Of a DNA stretch of 64,000 bases, positions 50,201-60,840 are shown in pieces (the first letter of the stretch is position 1; each line of letters begins with the position of its first letter). The notes under the pieces were generated by a model. That model did no database searches. It worked only from the letters and a program-made list of their open reading frames with translations, and was not told the origin of the DNA. The stretch is from Podospora comata (Eukaryota; Ascomycota; Sordariomycetes; Sordariales; Podosporaceae), in contig CP071493.1 of the NCBI GenBank assembly GCA_017354895.1, positions 8,060,001-8,124,000 on the forward strand, given 5' to 3'. The translations under genes and the position numbers were made by a program.

Positions 50201-50548
50201 ATCGTTCGCAAGATCAATCTTCCGGTCTTGTTCGGATCACTCGGATGGATTCCCCCGGCGACGGGCTTGAACTTCTCGGTTTGGGCTGTGGTGTGCTACG
50301 TGTTCAATTACCTCATCAAGAACCGAGCCGGAGCCTGGTGGGCGAAATATACCATGACGATGAGCGCCGCTCTGGATTCTGGCCTTGCCTTTGGGATAGT
50401 GGTGGTGTTCTTTGGTTTCATCTATCCGGGCTGGATGAAGGGCTTCTCTTGGTGGGGAACCGAGGTGTACAAGCAGGGCTGTGACTGGCAGGCTTGCAGC
50501 TATTTGGAGGTGCCTGATGGAGGCAGGTTCGGGCCTGATAGATGGTGA
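47282..50548 (+). CDS. OPT-family oligopeptide transporter
   Basis: Two exons (47,282-49,590 and 49,645-50,548) encode 1,070 residues. The first 300 or so are hydrophilic, serine-rich and acidic, and should face the cytosol. The conserved OPT entry motif follows (NSPYAQVRASVAPTDN, about 278-293), then many membrane helices from about residue 303 on. KIPPR, a motif of the peptide-transporting OPT branch, is present (HYMKIPPRILF). FNYLIKNRAGAWWAKY and SAALDSGLAFG close the family signature. OPT proteins use the proton gradient to import small peptides or related compounds such as glutathione or metal chelates; the substrate here cannot be told. The intron uses a GC donor, GCAAGT, and joins VE-Y-YPIHLPWY without breaking the frame. 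A GT donor at 49,572 would put the downstream helices out of frame. Confidence 0.93.
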
Positions 50549-51117
50549 TTTTTTTTGGGAGAAGAGGGAGTGAATGATAATGGAAACGTGGTTTATGAGA
50601 TTATACATCAGGCTCCTTTGGATCACACACAAACACACCCTGATATTAGACAGGTAGCATAGAGATTTGGCGGTTTGCATTGGAAGGGGCGTTTTTGAAT
50701 TGGATGAACTGGATTAACACACTCTTTACCCATCGTGACAAGGATTGGGCATCTCTGGTCTGATTTGGCATACTATAGGTACGGCAACCGTATCTCCCAT
50801 CCTCGTCGAAACCGCAACTTCGATGAAACACCAGTCAACTCATATGCCAAGTTTTACGCTTCAAAGCTTCTTGAAGGCACGATAGCCTAAGCAAACGCCT
50901 TGCAGCCACCTTTTGAACATATGAACAGAGCTGCTGACCGACTAACCATCTAATAGTCCGACTACACCACTATCGGAGCTTCCCCAGAGGGCATTTCACC
51001 CAAACAGGATGAGTTCTCGATCACATTACCACCTCCACTTCACCTTGTCCCGACAGCTTGTGTTTGAGCCGCTTCGCATCTCAACATTGCATCTCACCCC
51101 GCCCTGGGTTCAAAATC
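50549..51117. other. Downstream flank of the OPT gene
   Basis: This region should hold the 3' untranslated end of the transporter gene. I see no gene in it. Confidence 0.5.
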
Positions 51118-51420
51118 ATGGCTGGAGTTAAGAACGAGCCTGAGAACAACCCCGGTGGCAGCAGGGGGCTATCTCCAGCGACTCCTTACCGAGAGTACTC
51201 CGGGTGCTGACGATAATGCGTTTATCAAACCCGAGCCAGAGGTCTACTAGGCCATCAGTACCGCACCTTTGCTTTGCTTTTCCAATGCGGGTTGCGTGTA
51301 CAACCTCAAGGGTCAACTTGCAGAAATCTCGGCTTGTGTTGCTACCTTTTTTGTTTCATTGCAGATGGGGTTTTCGATGATTGGTCATTTTCTTCTGTGG
51401 ACTTGAAGCTCTATGTTTGA
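51118..51420 (+). CDS. Candidate small gene with an apparent frameshift
   Basis: An ATG at 51,118 opens MAGVKNEPENNPGGSRG and stops at 51,210. From the short G5 run near 51,165 a second frame is open and reads GYLQRLLTESTPGADDN and then FIKPEPEVY to a stop at 51,250. One G fewer would join the two into about 43 acidic residues with matching NEPEN and KPEPE style. A good acceptor (T-rich, TTGCAG) at 51,364 is followed by a frame reading GVFDDWSFSSVDLKLYV to a stop at 51,420, which could be a second exon. I recognise no family. It may be a gene with a sequencing slip, a decayed gene, or the non-coding leader of the cyclin gene. Confidence 0.3.
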
Positions 51421-51811
51421 GGTTGCCTTCAGCTTTTTCATCAGTCAGTCGGACATTTCTACACACTCCGCCACTTTGTTCACATAGCTTCTGTCGCTCA
51501 TCTTGATAATTGCAATGTAATTTTTCCATGTCCCACTATCTTCCGATGACTTGATGTGCCCGTCAGGTCATCGGACACCGCCTCTCCTTGCTTCTCAGTA
51601 GGTTGTGAGAAAAACGAGGGGACACTTGAAGTAAAGGGCTGTCTGCCATCTTTTGGCGCACCTGCATGGCTTCTGGTTCGTACGCATAGTTCAGTGCTCT
51701 GGAGCCAGGCTGGTTAGACCCTAACCCTGATTGATCAGTCTTTTGAAGCTGCAACCCCAGCATGTTCGGTTCACAGCGCTCCAACTGAACAACCACGCAC
51801 ATTAGCAATCC

Positions 51812-52837
51812 ATGACCATGGCGCACATGAAGAATCCTCTCGCAACACCCGATCAGATATTTCACCGAAGCTCATTGGACTCGCCCCCTACCGAAATTCG
51901 AGATGCGATATTTTTCTCGACCCAGTGCCTCACCCAAGCAGCTGGCATCCTCCTTCAGCTCCCCCAGTCCGTCACCGCGCAAGCCAATGTCCTCTTGGCG
52001 CGCTTCTGGCTTATAGAACCAATTATGTCACATGAGTTCAGCGTATGCTCGCCATCACCCCTCACTCCCTTTTTCTGTCTCCCATTCTAACGTTCATATA
52101 TATGCCTTCAGGACGTATCAGCAGCTACTCTCTACACGGTCGCCAAAATCGGACCCTGCCCTTGCACGCCCAGGGATCTATCCAACGTCTATGCCTACCT
52201 CCTCTCGAGCTCTTCCACGTTCCTATCTCCTCCTGGCAACAACCCACCGAAGAACATCCCAGATGACTACTACCAATCCGAAACCTCCTACCAGGCTTTC
52301 CACTCGCGGATCCTGTCGCTGGAGCACCTCATCCTGTGTTCGTTGTCGTTCGACACGACGGTGTCGTTGCCGCATCCTCTCGCGATTACATACCTCCAGT
52401 CAATGGACTTTTTGTATGTCCCCAAGGAGAAGATCACAAGGAGGGTGGTCGAGTATTTGAATACTGCTTTGCTGTCACCGCAGTTGCTGTGCCTGACTAC
52501 TCAACCCAACGGGCTGGCAGTGGCGGCGATTTACAATGCGGCGAAGGATTTGGGGGCCAAGATGCCGGAGTGTGAGTGGTGGGAGGTATTTGATGTGGAT
52601 AGAGAGGATCTGGGGTTCTTGGTGGTTGGGATGAGAAGTTTGGAAGGGTGGGTTGGGAGTATGATGGGGGAGGAAGGGGTGCTGGGGAAAAAGAAAAGGG
52701 GGGGGATGATAACGAGAAAGGAGGTGAGAAATATTTTGGGGGGGGACAGGCCGCCGCAGGAGGAGGAGGATCCAGAAGTTGTGATGGCGAGGAGGATGGA
52801 TGAGAAGATGAGGGAGATTGAGGGGGATGCCGCGTGA
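51812..52837 (+). CDS. Cyclin-L-like protein
   Basis: Two exons (51,812-52,042 and 52,112-52,837; intron GTATGC...TTCAG, 69 bases) encode 318 residues. The start MTMAHMKNPLATPDQ is followed by a cyclin fold of the transcription and splicing type: FFSTQCLTQAAGILLQLPQ, VTAQANVLLARFW and then DVSAATLYTVAKIGPCPCTP with RDLSNVYAYLL, as in cyclin L and related partners of CDK10/11-type kinases. A second cyclin half follows (EHLILCSLSFDT, LCLTTQPNGLAVAAIYNAAK). The tail is lysine- and glutamate-rich. Such cyclins act in the nucleus on RNA polymerase II transcription and pre-mRNA processing. The kinase partner cannot be named from sequence. Cyclin-K or Fam58-type relatives are alternatives. Confidence 0.82.
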
Positions 52838-54983
52838 GAGGCTGCGATGGTTTGTTTTTCATGATACCCTGTTTGAGCGAGGCGGAGGTTGATCAAATGA
52901 TACGTGTCTGGTGGAGGTTGATATCACCTTGTTTCACAAATACGATTGAGTTCCGGGCATGCTTTCGGTTTACGTTTTTGGAGGCCGGCATAGTACCTTA
53001 CGTGGGTAAGGTGAATATCATCAACGGATACAGTGGGTCTCACGTTGGCATGTGTTCGTTGAACGTCTGGACTGGCCGCTAATATCACTCAAGAAGACAG
53101 GGTACATGCCTTCAAAAAAGGCTAAATCAACCAGGTATCATACGCCAAACTGTTAGCTGGGTCTATTCTCGTCAGACTTCCAGCTGCGCATCTTCCGGGG
53201 CCTCTACATGCCTACCTCACCTGAGGCTAGCATCCACGTGCGCATTCCAACACTATTTCATCGAAAATCATCATGCTATAGACACCTTCCTTCCTTCTCA
53301 TATTACACAAGCCCCCATAATTCAATCTTCACGATTAGCTCGCCCCCCAAGATTCAGCGAGATATACCCAACGACACCGAGCCTCACCATCTCTCAAGCG
53401 TTCTGCGCGGACTTACACGCCATCTGCTCTAGCCCCCAGACAAAACCCGCTTCACCAAGCCCCCAAAGAAATCCACAACACCACACCCTATGTGGCATCC
53501 CGAAAGGCCAACCATGTGCTGCCCGGTACCGGGCCGAGCGGTCCCCGGCACTCGGCCGCGCCGCTGCCGTCATGTCATCATGTTCAGCCTCCTCCCAGGA
53601 GCGCCGCCGAACAAATCCCTAATCAAAAACAGGCAATCCGAGCCCATCCCATACAACCTATCACCGTCTCCATCGTTCTTATCCCCGTCTTCTCCAACCC
53701 CATCCATTACATCACACAATTCTCACCCACCAACCCCCCAACCTATTCCGTCTTTTACTTACCCAACTAGCAAAACCAGTCCCCCTTTTCACCGCCATTA
53801 TTTCAACATCGTCAACATCTTGCTGGTCGTATCCTCTTTTTCCCCCGTTTTTCGGGAAATCATTTCCCCTCACCCCCCTTTTTTTTTTTCCTCTCCCGAA
53901 CCCAGAAACCGATGGCGATCCCCGATCCATCCCGCATTTCTTTTCTTTTCTTATTACCCCAAGCAAAAAAAAAAAAAAACAGAAAAAATGGTTTCCCCGC
54001 TCCCCAGACCCAAACACCCCAGGATCTCAAGCCTAACCCCCCGCATTATCTCCGTGTTTCTCCGCTTATTTCCAGCTACATGACTGACTTCGCAGAAGAG
54101 ATCCACATGCCTCGGTGGTCTCCACAACTGCAACTACGAATGTGGAAATCCGGTGATGAGCGAGCGGACGGGTGCGTGGGCTGTGGGAACACACAGCAGC
54201 AACATGCAAAGTCTCCATGATAGTTGCATTGTGGGATTCCCACTCCATTGAGCGACTTGTGCCAACGGCTGCAGGAAACTCGGTCAGTCTAGTTCTGCGT
54301 GGTCATGAGATCAAGACCAGCCTCTGCTGGCTACATTCAAAACAGGCTTTTGTAAAGTATGTTTTGCTTGCATTGGACACACAAATATCTACATGTAATG
54401 TCAAACCGCAAAGGTAAACTGGAAGCCAAAAGTTGAATACAACGCCGAGAACCCAACCTTTTTGTATGGCACAAATACACATTGTTGAACATCATCGTAG
54501 GGAAAAAGAGGACATTGAACCTATTTTGAAATCCAATAAAAGACAGACACACCTAAATTCCAAAATACAAACCAGACCGTTTTTGATTGCCGTGTAATGT
54601 GGTCGATCGGCTGACATCCCAAAAAAGTTTCGTTCACAAGTTCATAAAAAACCCACCATATCCACCCACCCACAGAAAGCCCGCCATCGCCACCCGCCGA
54701 GAGAAACCGAAGGAAAGCCCAACCTGACCATCAAGAAAAAAACCCAACCAACCATCCAAACCCCTTCCCCCCCCTCCCCTTCCCTTTTGGTGTTTGAGAA
54801 CAAGCCAGTGTGAAGAACGCCATCCAAAACAAAGACCACCAAAGCCCACCGTGTATGTATAGCGAGAATTAGAAAATAAATAGAAGTTATATATAAGTGT
54901 AGCTCGGCATTTGGGGCGAATGCCAAGAGATAAGGGGGTATATGGCCGAATATTGGGGAGCGTAAGACAGGGGGGTGTGCCAT
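52838..54983. other. Convergent intergenic region with a pyrimidine-rich tract
   Basis: The cyclin gene and xlnR converge here across about 2.1 kb. A strongly C/T-rich tract runs from about 53,600 to 53,960 on the plus strand, followed by an A14 run near 53,968-53,981 and an ATG at 53,988. That arrangement resembles a fungal promoter and leader, but the frame that follows is short (31 codons) and has no motif. The right part should hold the 3' untranslated region of xlnR. Confidence 0.45.
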
Positions 54984-57879
54984 CTAAAGCGCTAGGCCAG
55001 TGCCGTCACCTGTCCACCGGTACAAGGCCAGCAGCTCCCTCCGGCGTTGATGTTGCTCGCCGAGGTCCTCGGGAACACGGCCCCGAACTTGGGCCAGAGC
55101 GCTGCGCATGACCCTGCTGAAGTTGCGCTGGTACTCTGTGTTCAGTGTCACGACGCAGGCCTCGTGGGCGCGGATGATTGTCTCGCAGGCCTTGACCACG
55201 CTTGGTGACGCCTCCAGCTGCAGCTTATCGGCAATCAGTAGGAGAAGGAACGAGCCTTGGAGAAGGTAGATGCCGAAGAAGAAAGGCATAAACTCAAGAC
55301 CGGGGTCAAACTCGAGGATGTTGCTAATGGCCTCGGCGGCTGAGACAGCATGCCCAGTGGCGGTGATGAAGCCCTGGCTACTGATCCAGAGGTCGTTGTC
55401 ATCGAGGAGGTTGATAGGATCCCACTTGCCGGTAAGGAGGATGTGTAGTACGTGCATGACATGAGTTCCGTAGGCCATGACGATGCGAGTTTGAATGTCG
55501 CTCTCTGTCATCCGGCTAGAGTTGGTGTGGACGCTGTGAACGCTGTGTACCGATGGGGTGCCAATATCAGTAGGCATATCGTTGGCCGTAGGAACACCGG
55601 CAGCCTCGGCGGCCTTCTCATCGGCAGCTTGCGCTTGCGCACTGAGGCTCAGGTTGCGCTGCTCGAATCTCTTCAAGCTCCGCTCATAGATTTCGAGATG
55701 CCGAGTGATTTCTGATGTCTGATCGTCCCACTCCCGTGAGGAGCGGAAGCCAACACCAAAGCGGGGGTGATTCCTGGCGTGGTGAAGGTCGACAATCTCG
55801 CCGAGAATGGTCATCAGGGGAAGGAAGTAGCCATAGATGCTGTGGCCTGTGCATTCGAAGCAGGGCCCTCGGCCGCGAACGCTTTGAGAAGACTCGGGGT
55901 CTGAAGCGAGCACATTGGGGTCCGTGTAGGCATGGAAAATGCCGTTTTGATAGTCGGTGTCGTCCATTGGCTGATACAGACCATCGCACTCAATATCAAG
56001 GAGGAACAGGGGGCGATTGTAGCAGAGAGCGAGGTGGCGGTCAACAATGTAGACGATCCACCAGATCCGTCGTCTTTCCTCACGCTCCTCTTCCGTGATA
56101 ACTCCCTGAAGACTCCCAATCTCTCCACGCTCTTCGCCTTCTTCGCTGTCGGTAGAGCCGCCCTGACGGGTGGATGGAGCGTTTTGAGGCAGCTCACGAC
56201 CGAGCTTGAGCTCACGGGCCAATGACCAAGCGGCGTTCCACCACCGAAGACTGGCGCCCTTGTATTCGCTGGCAGAGACCACTGTGGCCAGGTGGATGTA
56301 GGTAACCACATCGTCAAGAGAGCCGGCAGCGCCGAACGCCCCGGACTCGCCTGTGAGAGCGTCCATGCTGATGGAGCCAGGAAGCGCCACACCGAGACCG
56401 CCTAGGGCCACACCATCCACAATGGGGCTCGAGACTGGCGACGCCTCTTCGGAGGGCGTGTGAATCAAGGGCTTGAGCAGGCTGACGGTGAGCTCAAGAA
56501 GCTTCTGGCAAATCTTGCCGCGCGCCGAGGGGACGCTCGTCAAGAAAGGAGCTTCGCTGGTTTGGGCAGCAACCCAAAGCATGCTTGCTAAGAGAGCTGG
56601 TTGGCACTGACGAGGCTTAGTAGGGTGCAGGAACGACCGTTTTCGGAACACGAACCCCAGAACGTATGGCGACATGGGGTGCATCTGGGCTGATGATGAG
56701 CTCGCAAAGTAGAGATCAATGAGATCGCAGGCCAAGGAGAGCGGAATCATGTTGCCCAGATGCGGAACCAGCGGCTCCAAAACCGGATACCGCAGCGGCG
56801 AGTGGCTATAATTGTTTTGCGGTACGTGCGAGGCAAATTGTGGAGGTGGTGATGACATGTTCATCCATCCGGGCGATGTTGGCTCTCCGCCCATAGGATA
56901 GGCGCTAAGAGGGCTGTTTCCAAGGCGGAAGCCATTGGGGCCACCTGCTGAGTAACCAGTTGGGCTCTGCGTTTGTAGAGCGTACGGAAGGTCAGGGTAG
57001 CTCGACATGCCGCTCTGGGCGGAGCCGTACGCAGCATGAGGAGGGCCGTTCATCATGTGGCCTCCCATTTGACGCTCGTATGCCGGGTGAACATTGCCAT
57101 AGCCGTTCAGGTCCAATGCTGATGGGCTGTCCAAATGATCGCGATCCATAGCGCCGGGGTGGCTCGTCATGTGAGCCTGATGAGCGGCAATCTCGGCCAA
57201 GCTGTCCATGCTCCCTGTTCGTTGGCTTCTAATCGCCTCCTCGGCATCGTTTCCTGGCTTCTCATCCGAGCTTGACTGACGTTCTTGCTTTGTGGTACTT
57301 GGGGTATCGCTTCCGTTCTCGGTGGCCTGCCCGTTCTCGCCTCCTTGGCTTGGGGATTTTTGACCGTTTGAAGAGGCGGCCGCGGCAGCTTGCTGTGCGG
57401 CTTGTTGTGCCAGATCCTTTCTGGAAGCTTTTCCTCGCTTTTTGCGTTCCCGGATGTATTCGCAGCCAAGGCCAAATTCTATGGTTGTCAGGATCATGTT
57501 AGGTATTCACAAACACCAAAAGAAACTCACCAATGCAATGGGCGCAGGGATGCTGGCCGTCGCACTTTGTCCGAAGCTGGTTGCATTGATCACAAGCTCT
57601 GCTAATTCTCCTGCGGATAGGACCCGCTGCCCCTGTAGCCCTTGAGGAAGGACCATATGGGTGTTGCCTGTGCTTTTGCTGAGACCCTGCTCTGGCGAGG
57701 TGTGGATTGTGAACACCGACGTGTTGTTGAAGTTGCTGGAGGGCGTAGTGCGATCCGGGAGCTAAGCCATCGAGTCCACCCGGATGAAGATGGCCTCCCG
57801 GAACGTGGCCATTAGACATGAGTGTGTTCGCGGGGATGGCATGGTAAGGAGAAAACCGGTGGAGAGGATTGGATAACAT
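54984..57879 (-). CDS. xlnR: Xylanolytic and cellulolytic activator XlnR/XLR-1 (Zn2Cys6)
   Basis: Two exons (57,531-57,879 and 54,984-57,478; intron GTGAGT...ATAG, 52 bases) encode 947 residues. The Zn2Cys6 cluster is intact with cysteines 96, 99, 106, 112, 115 and 122 ([12 protein letters not shown], then CAHCIEFGLGC). The intron falls inside it, between C115 and C122. An alanine- and glutamine-rich linker follows, then the fungal transcription factor middle domain ([40 protein letters not shown]) and the conserved end [12 protein letters not shown] shared with Xyr1 and XLR-1. This nuclear activator turns on xylanase, and in many species cellulase and xylose-catabolism, genes when xylose or plant polymer breakdown products are present. 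The start [16 protein letters not shown] is the family start. Length fits (about 940-970). Confidence 0.97.
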
Positions 57880-58952
57880 CTTGACGACTGGCGTTGTTGT
57901 CTTCTGAGTAAAGCGTGGTGGCGGTGAGGAGGGTGTTCGGATTAAGAAATAAGGGGTTGACGATCGTCAAGATCGTGAATTAGAGGATATAAAGACGGAC
58001 GGCCTCGAGCGAGTGCAGGCAGTTGGTTGAAGCGTAGCCACGTCTGTGATGGGTAGAGAGGAGAGACGGCAAGAAGGAGTCGTCAAGGTCCAGGATGGGG
58101 AAGTGGGAGCTTCTATATCTCCCCTTGGCGGATGGAAGCTGATGAGCTGCCGGGAGTATAACGACCAACGGCAGTCTGACGGACCGAAGTGAGCTTCCCT
58201 GTAGGGAATGGTCAGTAACCAGCATGAGCATTGACGGTCTGCAGAAGAGCATAACAGAAACCAAAACAGTGGGAGGGGATCAACGCGGTTATGAAAGAAG
58301 GCGGCACGGCCATCTGCAAGATGGGTGCAGCGAGGAGGAACCCGCATGGCGGGGTTGGGGTGTGGGAGACAGGAGCAGACGGCAGGCCAACCGACAGGGC
58401 GTGACGGCATGTAAACGGGCCTTGTCGAGAACGTGGAGGGCAGGGAAGATGGATCTTCAACGTACAAGGAGACGGGTCAAGAGGAGGGGGGTGTGAAGAC
58501 GAGGAACGGCTGGGCCGGTTGTGGTTGCTGGACAAGTCCGGAGCGTGTTTCTCAAGCTCTGCCCGAACCCCTAGAACCCAAAAGCCGACCTGAGGTACGT
58601 CTTCCCGAAGGCCTCAGATGTGTCGTTCGTCTGTCTTCCCGGTGGACCGTCACGAACGAGATGGCTTTGTCGGCCTCTCAGTCTCTGACGATATGCCGTA
58701 TAGTGTTGAAGAGGGGCCGGAGCGAGACAGGCGCGCCAAAAGGACAAAAGGATATCCAAATCGAGCAAGGTAGCAAGTCGGTAATTTCTCTCGAGCTGTT
58801 CCTGCTTCCCCAGGGTACTTTCTGCGAGTCTGTATTGTCTGCTTGGCGTGCATACAGAGCAGGAAAGCCGCGGTTGAGCTTGTTGATCAGGCCGGCTACG
58901 ATTGGTGACCGGGGCGCGAGGTTCTGGTTCAGCACAATATCAAGTATCAACT

Positions 58953-58974
58953 TTATATTGCCCTCGCAATATAA
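58953..58974. repeat. 9-base perfect inverted repeat upstream of xlnR
   Basis: The arms TTATATTGC and GCAATATAA are perfect and separated by four bases (CCTC). The element lies about 1.07 kb upstream of the xlnR start codon. It also presents a TATA-like sequence on either strand. A few repeats of this size are expected by chance in 64 kb, so a regulatory role is only a guess. Confidence 0.6.
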
Positions 58975-60819
58975 GCGGCGGGACGGGAGGCATATGGGGG
59001 TGAGCGAGGTGTGCGGTGGGAGCGCGGGGCGGGTAGCGTCGTGTGGAAGAAAGGCAACAGCAGCAACTCTGGGGAAACGGGCACCTCAGGGTCTGCTTGA
59101 GGATATATGGGCCTCGTCTTCATCTGCCAGCCAGTCTGGAGCAACCCAAGACAAGGATGGCCCATCAGGGCAGGGGTCCCAGAAGCTGGTCTTGGTGGAG
59201 AAAGTCGACGACGCTATCGTCGTAGTGCCAGCATAAAGGTTGCGAAGACGGCATGCGACAGGCACCTGGCACTCCTGACGAGCTGTTTCTTGCCCACAGA
59301 AACACTCCGATGAGGGTCGTCCTCGTCTGCCCTGCCCTGGGGTTGCTTTTCTGGCACTGGGCCGCTCGGCACAGGCGATGGCAGGCGCTGAAGGAGGGTT
59401 CGCTCCTCGCAAAACGCCTGCAACACTCCACCCTGGATGCTGCGGTTCATCGCTTCAGGTTGAAGGTGTCGAGCCTCCACTTAGAAAATTGACAAATTGC
59501 GCAGACGATGGCACTGGAAGCGGCGGAGAAGCATGCTGCTGGCGCGTGTGGACTGTGCCATCCCCGCTCATAGTGGCCTTGGCATCGCTTTCGCTCGGCC
59601 AGAGTGTCGCCGAGGGACAGTCATCACCTCATTATGCTGGGGATTTTTTTCTGTGGGTGCTGCCCACCGCCAGCAGCTGGGGAAGCTGGGGCGGCAAGTC
59701 TGGGGAGCACTGGGGGAGCCGGGGAGAAAAGATGGGGTCGGCCAACAAAGCTGTCATGGGTGATGCCGTAATGGAGCTTCGGAGCTTTCAGATTTTCAGA
59801 ACCAAACTGCGTCGGTTGGCCATCCATGATCCGGCACCCATGGATCTCTTGCCTCTCGACCACCACCACCACCAAATGACAATGTAGCGAGTGACGAATA
59901 GCAACCAAATCTCCCTCTTTCGGAAGAGTTACTCGAGGGGTCTCTTGCTGCAGAGCCGCTGCACGTCCTGCGTGCTTTTGCTGCACATCTACTGCCACCC
60001 CTGTCGCTCAGGGTTGCCATCGACTTCTCACGCCCTGGACAAGCGGAAGAGCTATCGTACCGCAGACTTGCTCAAACGTCCATCCAGATCCGTCCCGCCA
60101 GACGCCATAGGTCCGCCTGTTATTCCGCGCCATGGTAAGTATAAGACGTTAGGTATATGTGTCTGCTGTTAAGCATCTGGGGACGGAGGCAGCAGGAAAG
60201 CGTTCCTTGTGTGTCAGGCGATTCCAGCCACCACAGGGGACGGTCCAGAAAGGGGTCTGATATTGCGTTCGTCCAAGAGAGTAGTGACTCCGTATTTGGT
60301 ACATCATAGTGTATGTTGGAGGGCGATCACGGAGATGACGATATGTACATGGTGGCGACCTGAGACCGGCCTGGCAGAGTGCTTGTGTCAGTGACAGATA
60401 TGACAGACATCAGTGACGCTGAGTGGCAGGTAACATGATGTGCTTGATGCACTTTGACGCAGAGTATATCGATTGGACGCCCAGCTTGCCCAGCTGAGAT
60501 TGTGGGCTACGGAATGGGTGTCGAGATTCGGGCCTTGTCGATGGAGCACGGCAGATGGCAGATGAAAAGATGGGGGGCTCGTCAAGCCAAGAAAGGAAAG
60601 CATTCGCCAAGCGACGCCCACTTCGATCGGGGCTTGTCACTAGGCTTGAATGGTGGAATTTTCTACAGGTAGGATTACTCCTTCTCGATTCTTCGACAAC
60701 CTTGGAAGCGGGCAGCACTTGCCTCTTGCTCAACATTCCAGGTTGATATTCCAAGGAAGAAACTCCCACTCAGTTCACCGCCGTGTCCTAGATACAGGTT
60801 CTCAAGGATGGAGTAGATC

Positions 60820-60840
60820 GACTGACTGACTGACTGACTG
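60820..60840. repeat. GACT microsatellite
   Basis: Five tandem copies of GACT plus one base occur in gene-free DNA. Simple repeats of this kind mutate quickly and carry no coding signal here. Confidence 0.85.

Noticed and set aside
53490-54083. A 197-codon proline/serine-rich plus-strand frame.
   Set aside because: It is a translation of the C/T-rich tract, which lacks stop codons for compositional reasons.
22383-59029. SYGGRG (CreA-type) hexamers upstream of creA and xlnR as proof of regulation.
   Set aside because: This degenerate hexamer is expected about once per 256 bases on both strands combined, so the observed sites are not enriched by eye.
58433-59236. A 267-codon plus-strand frame upstream of xlnR.
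   Set aside because: It has no domain, no family resemblance and no splice context. It lies where the xlnR leader and promoter must be and is overlapped by antisense frames.
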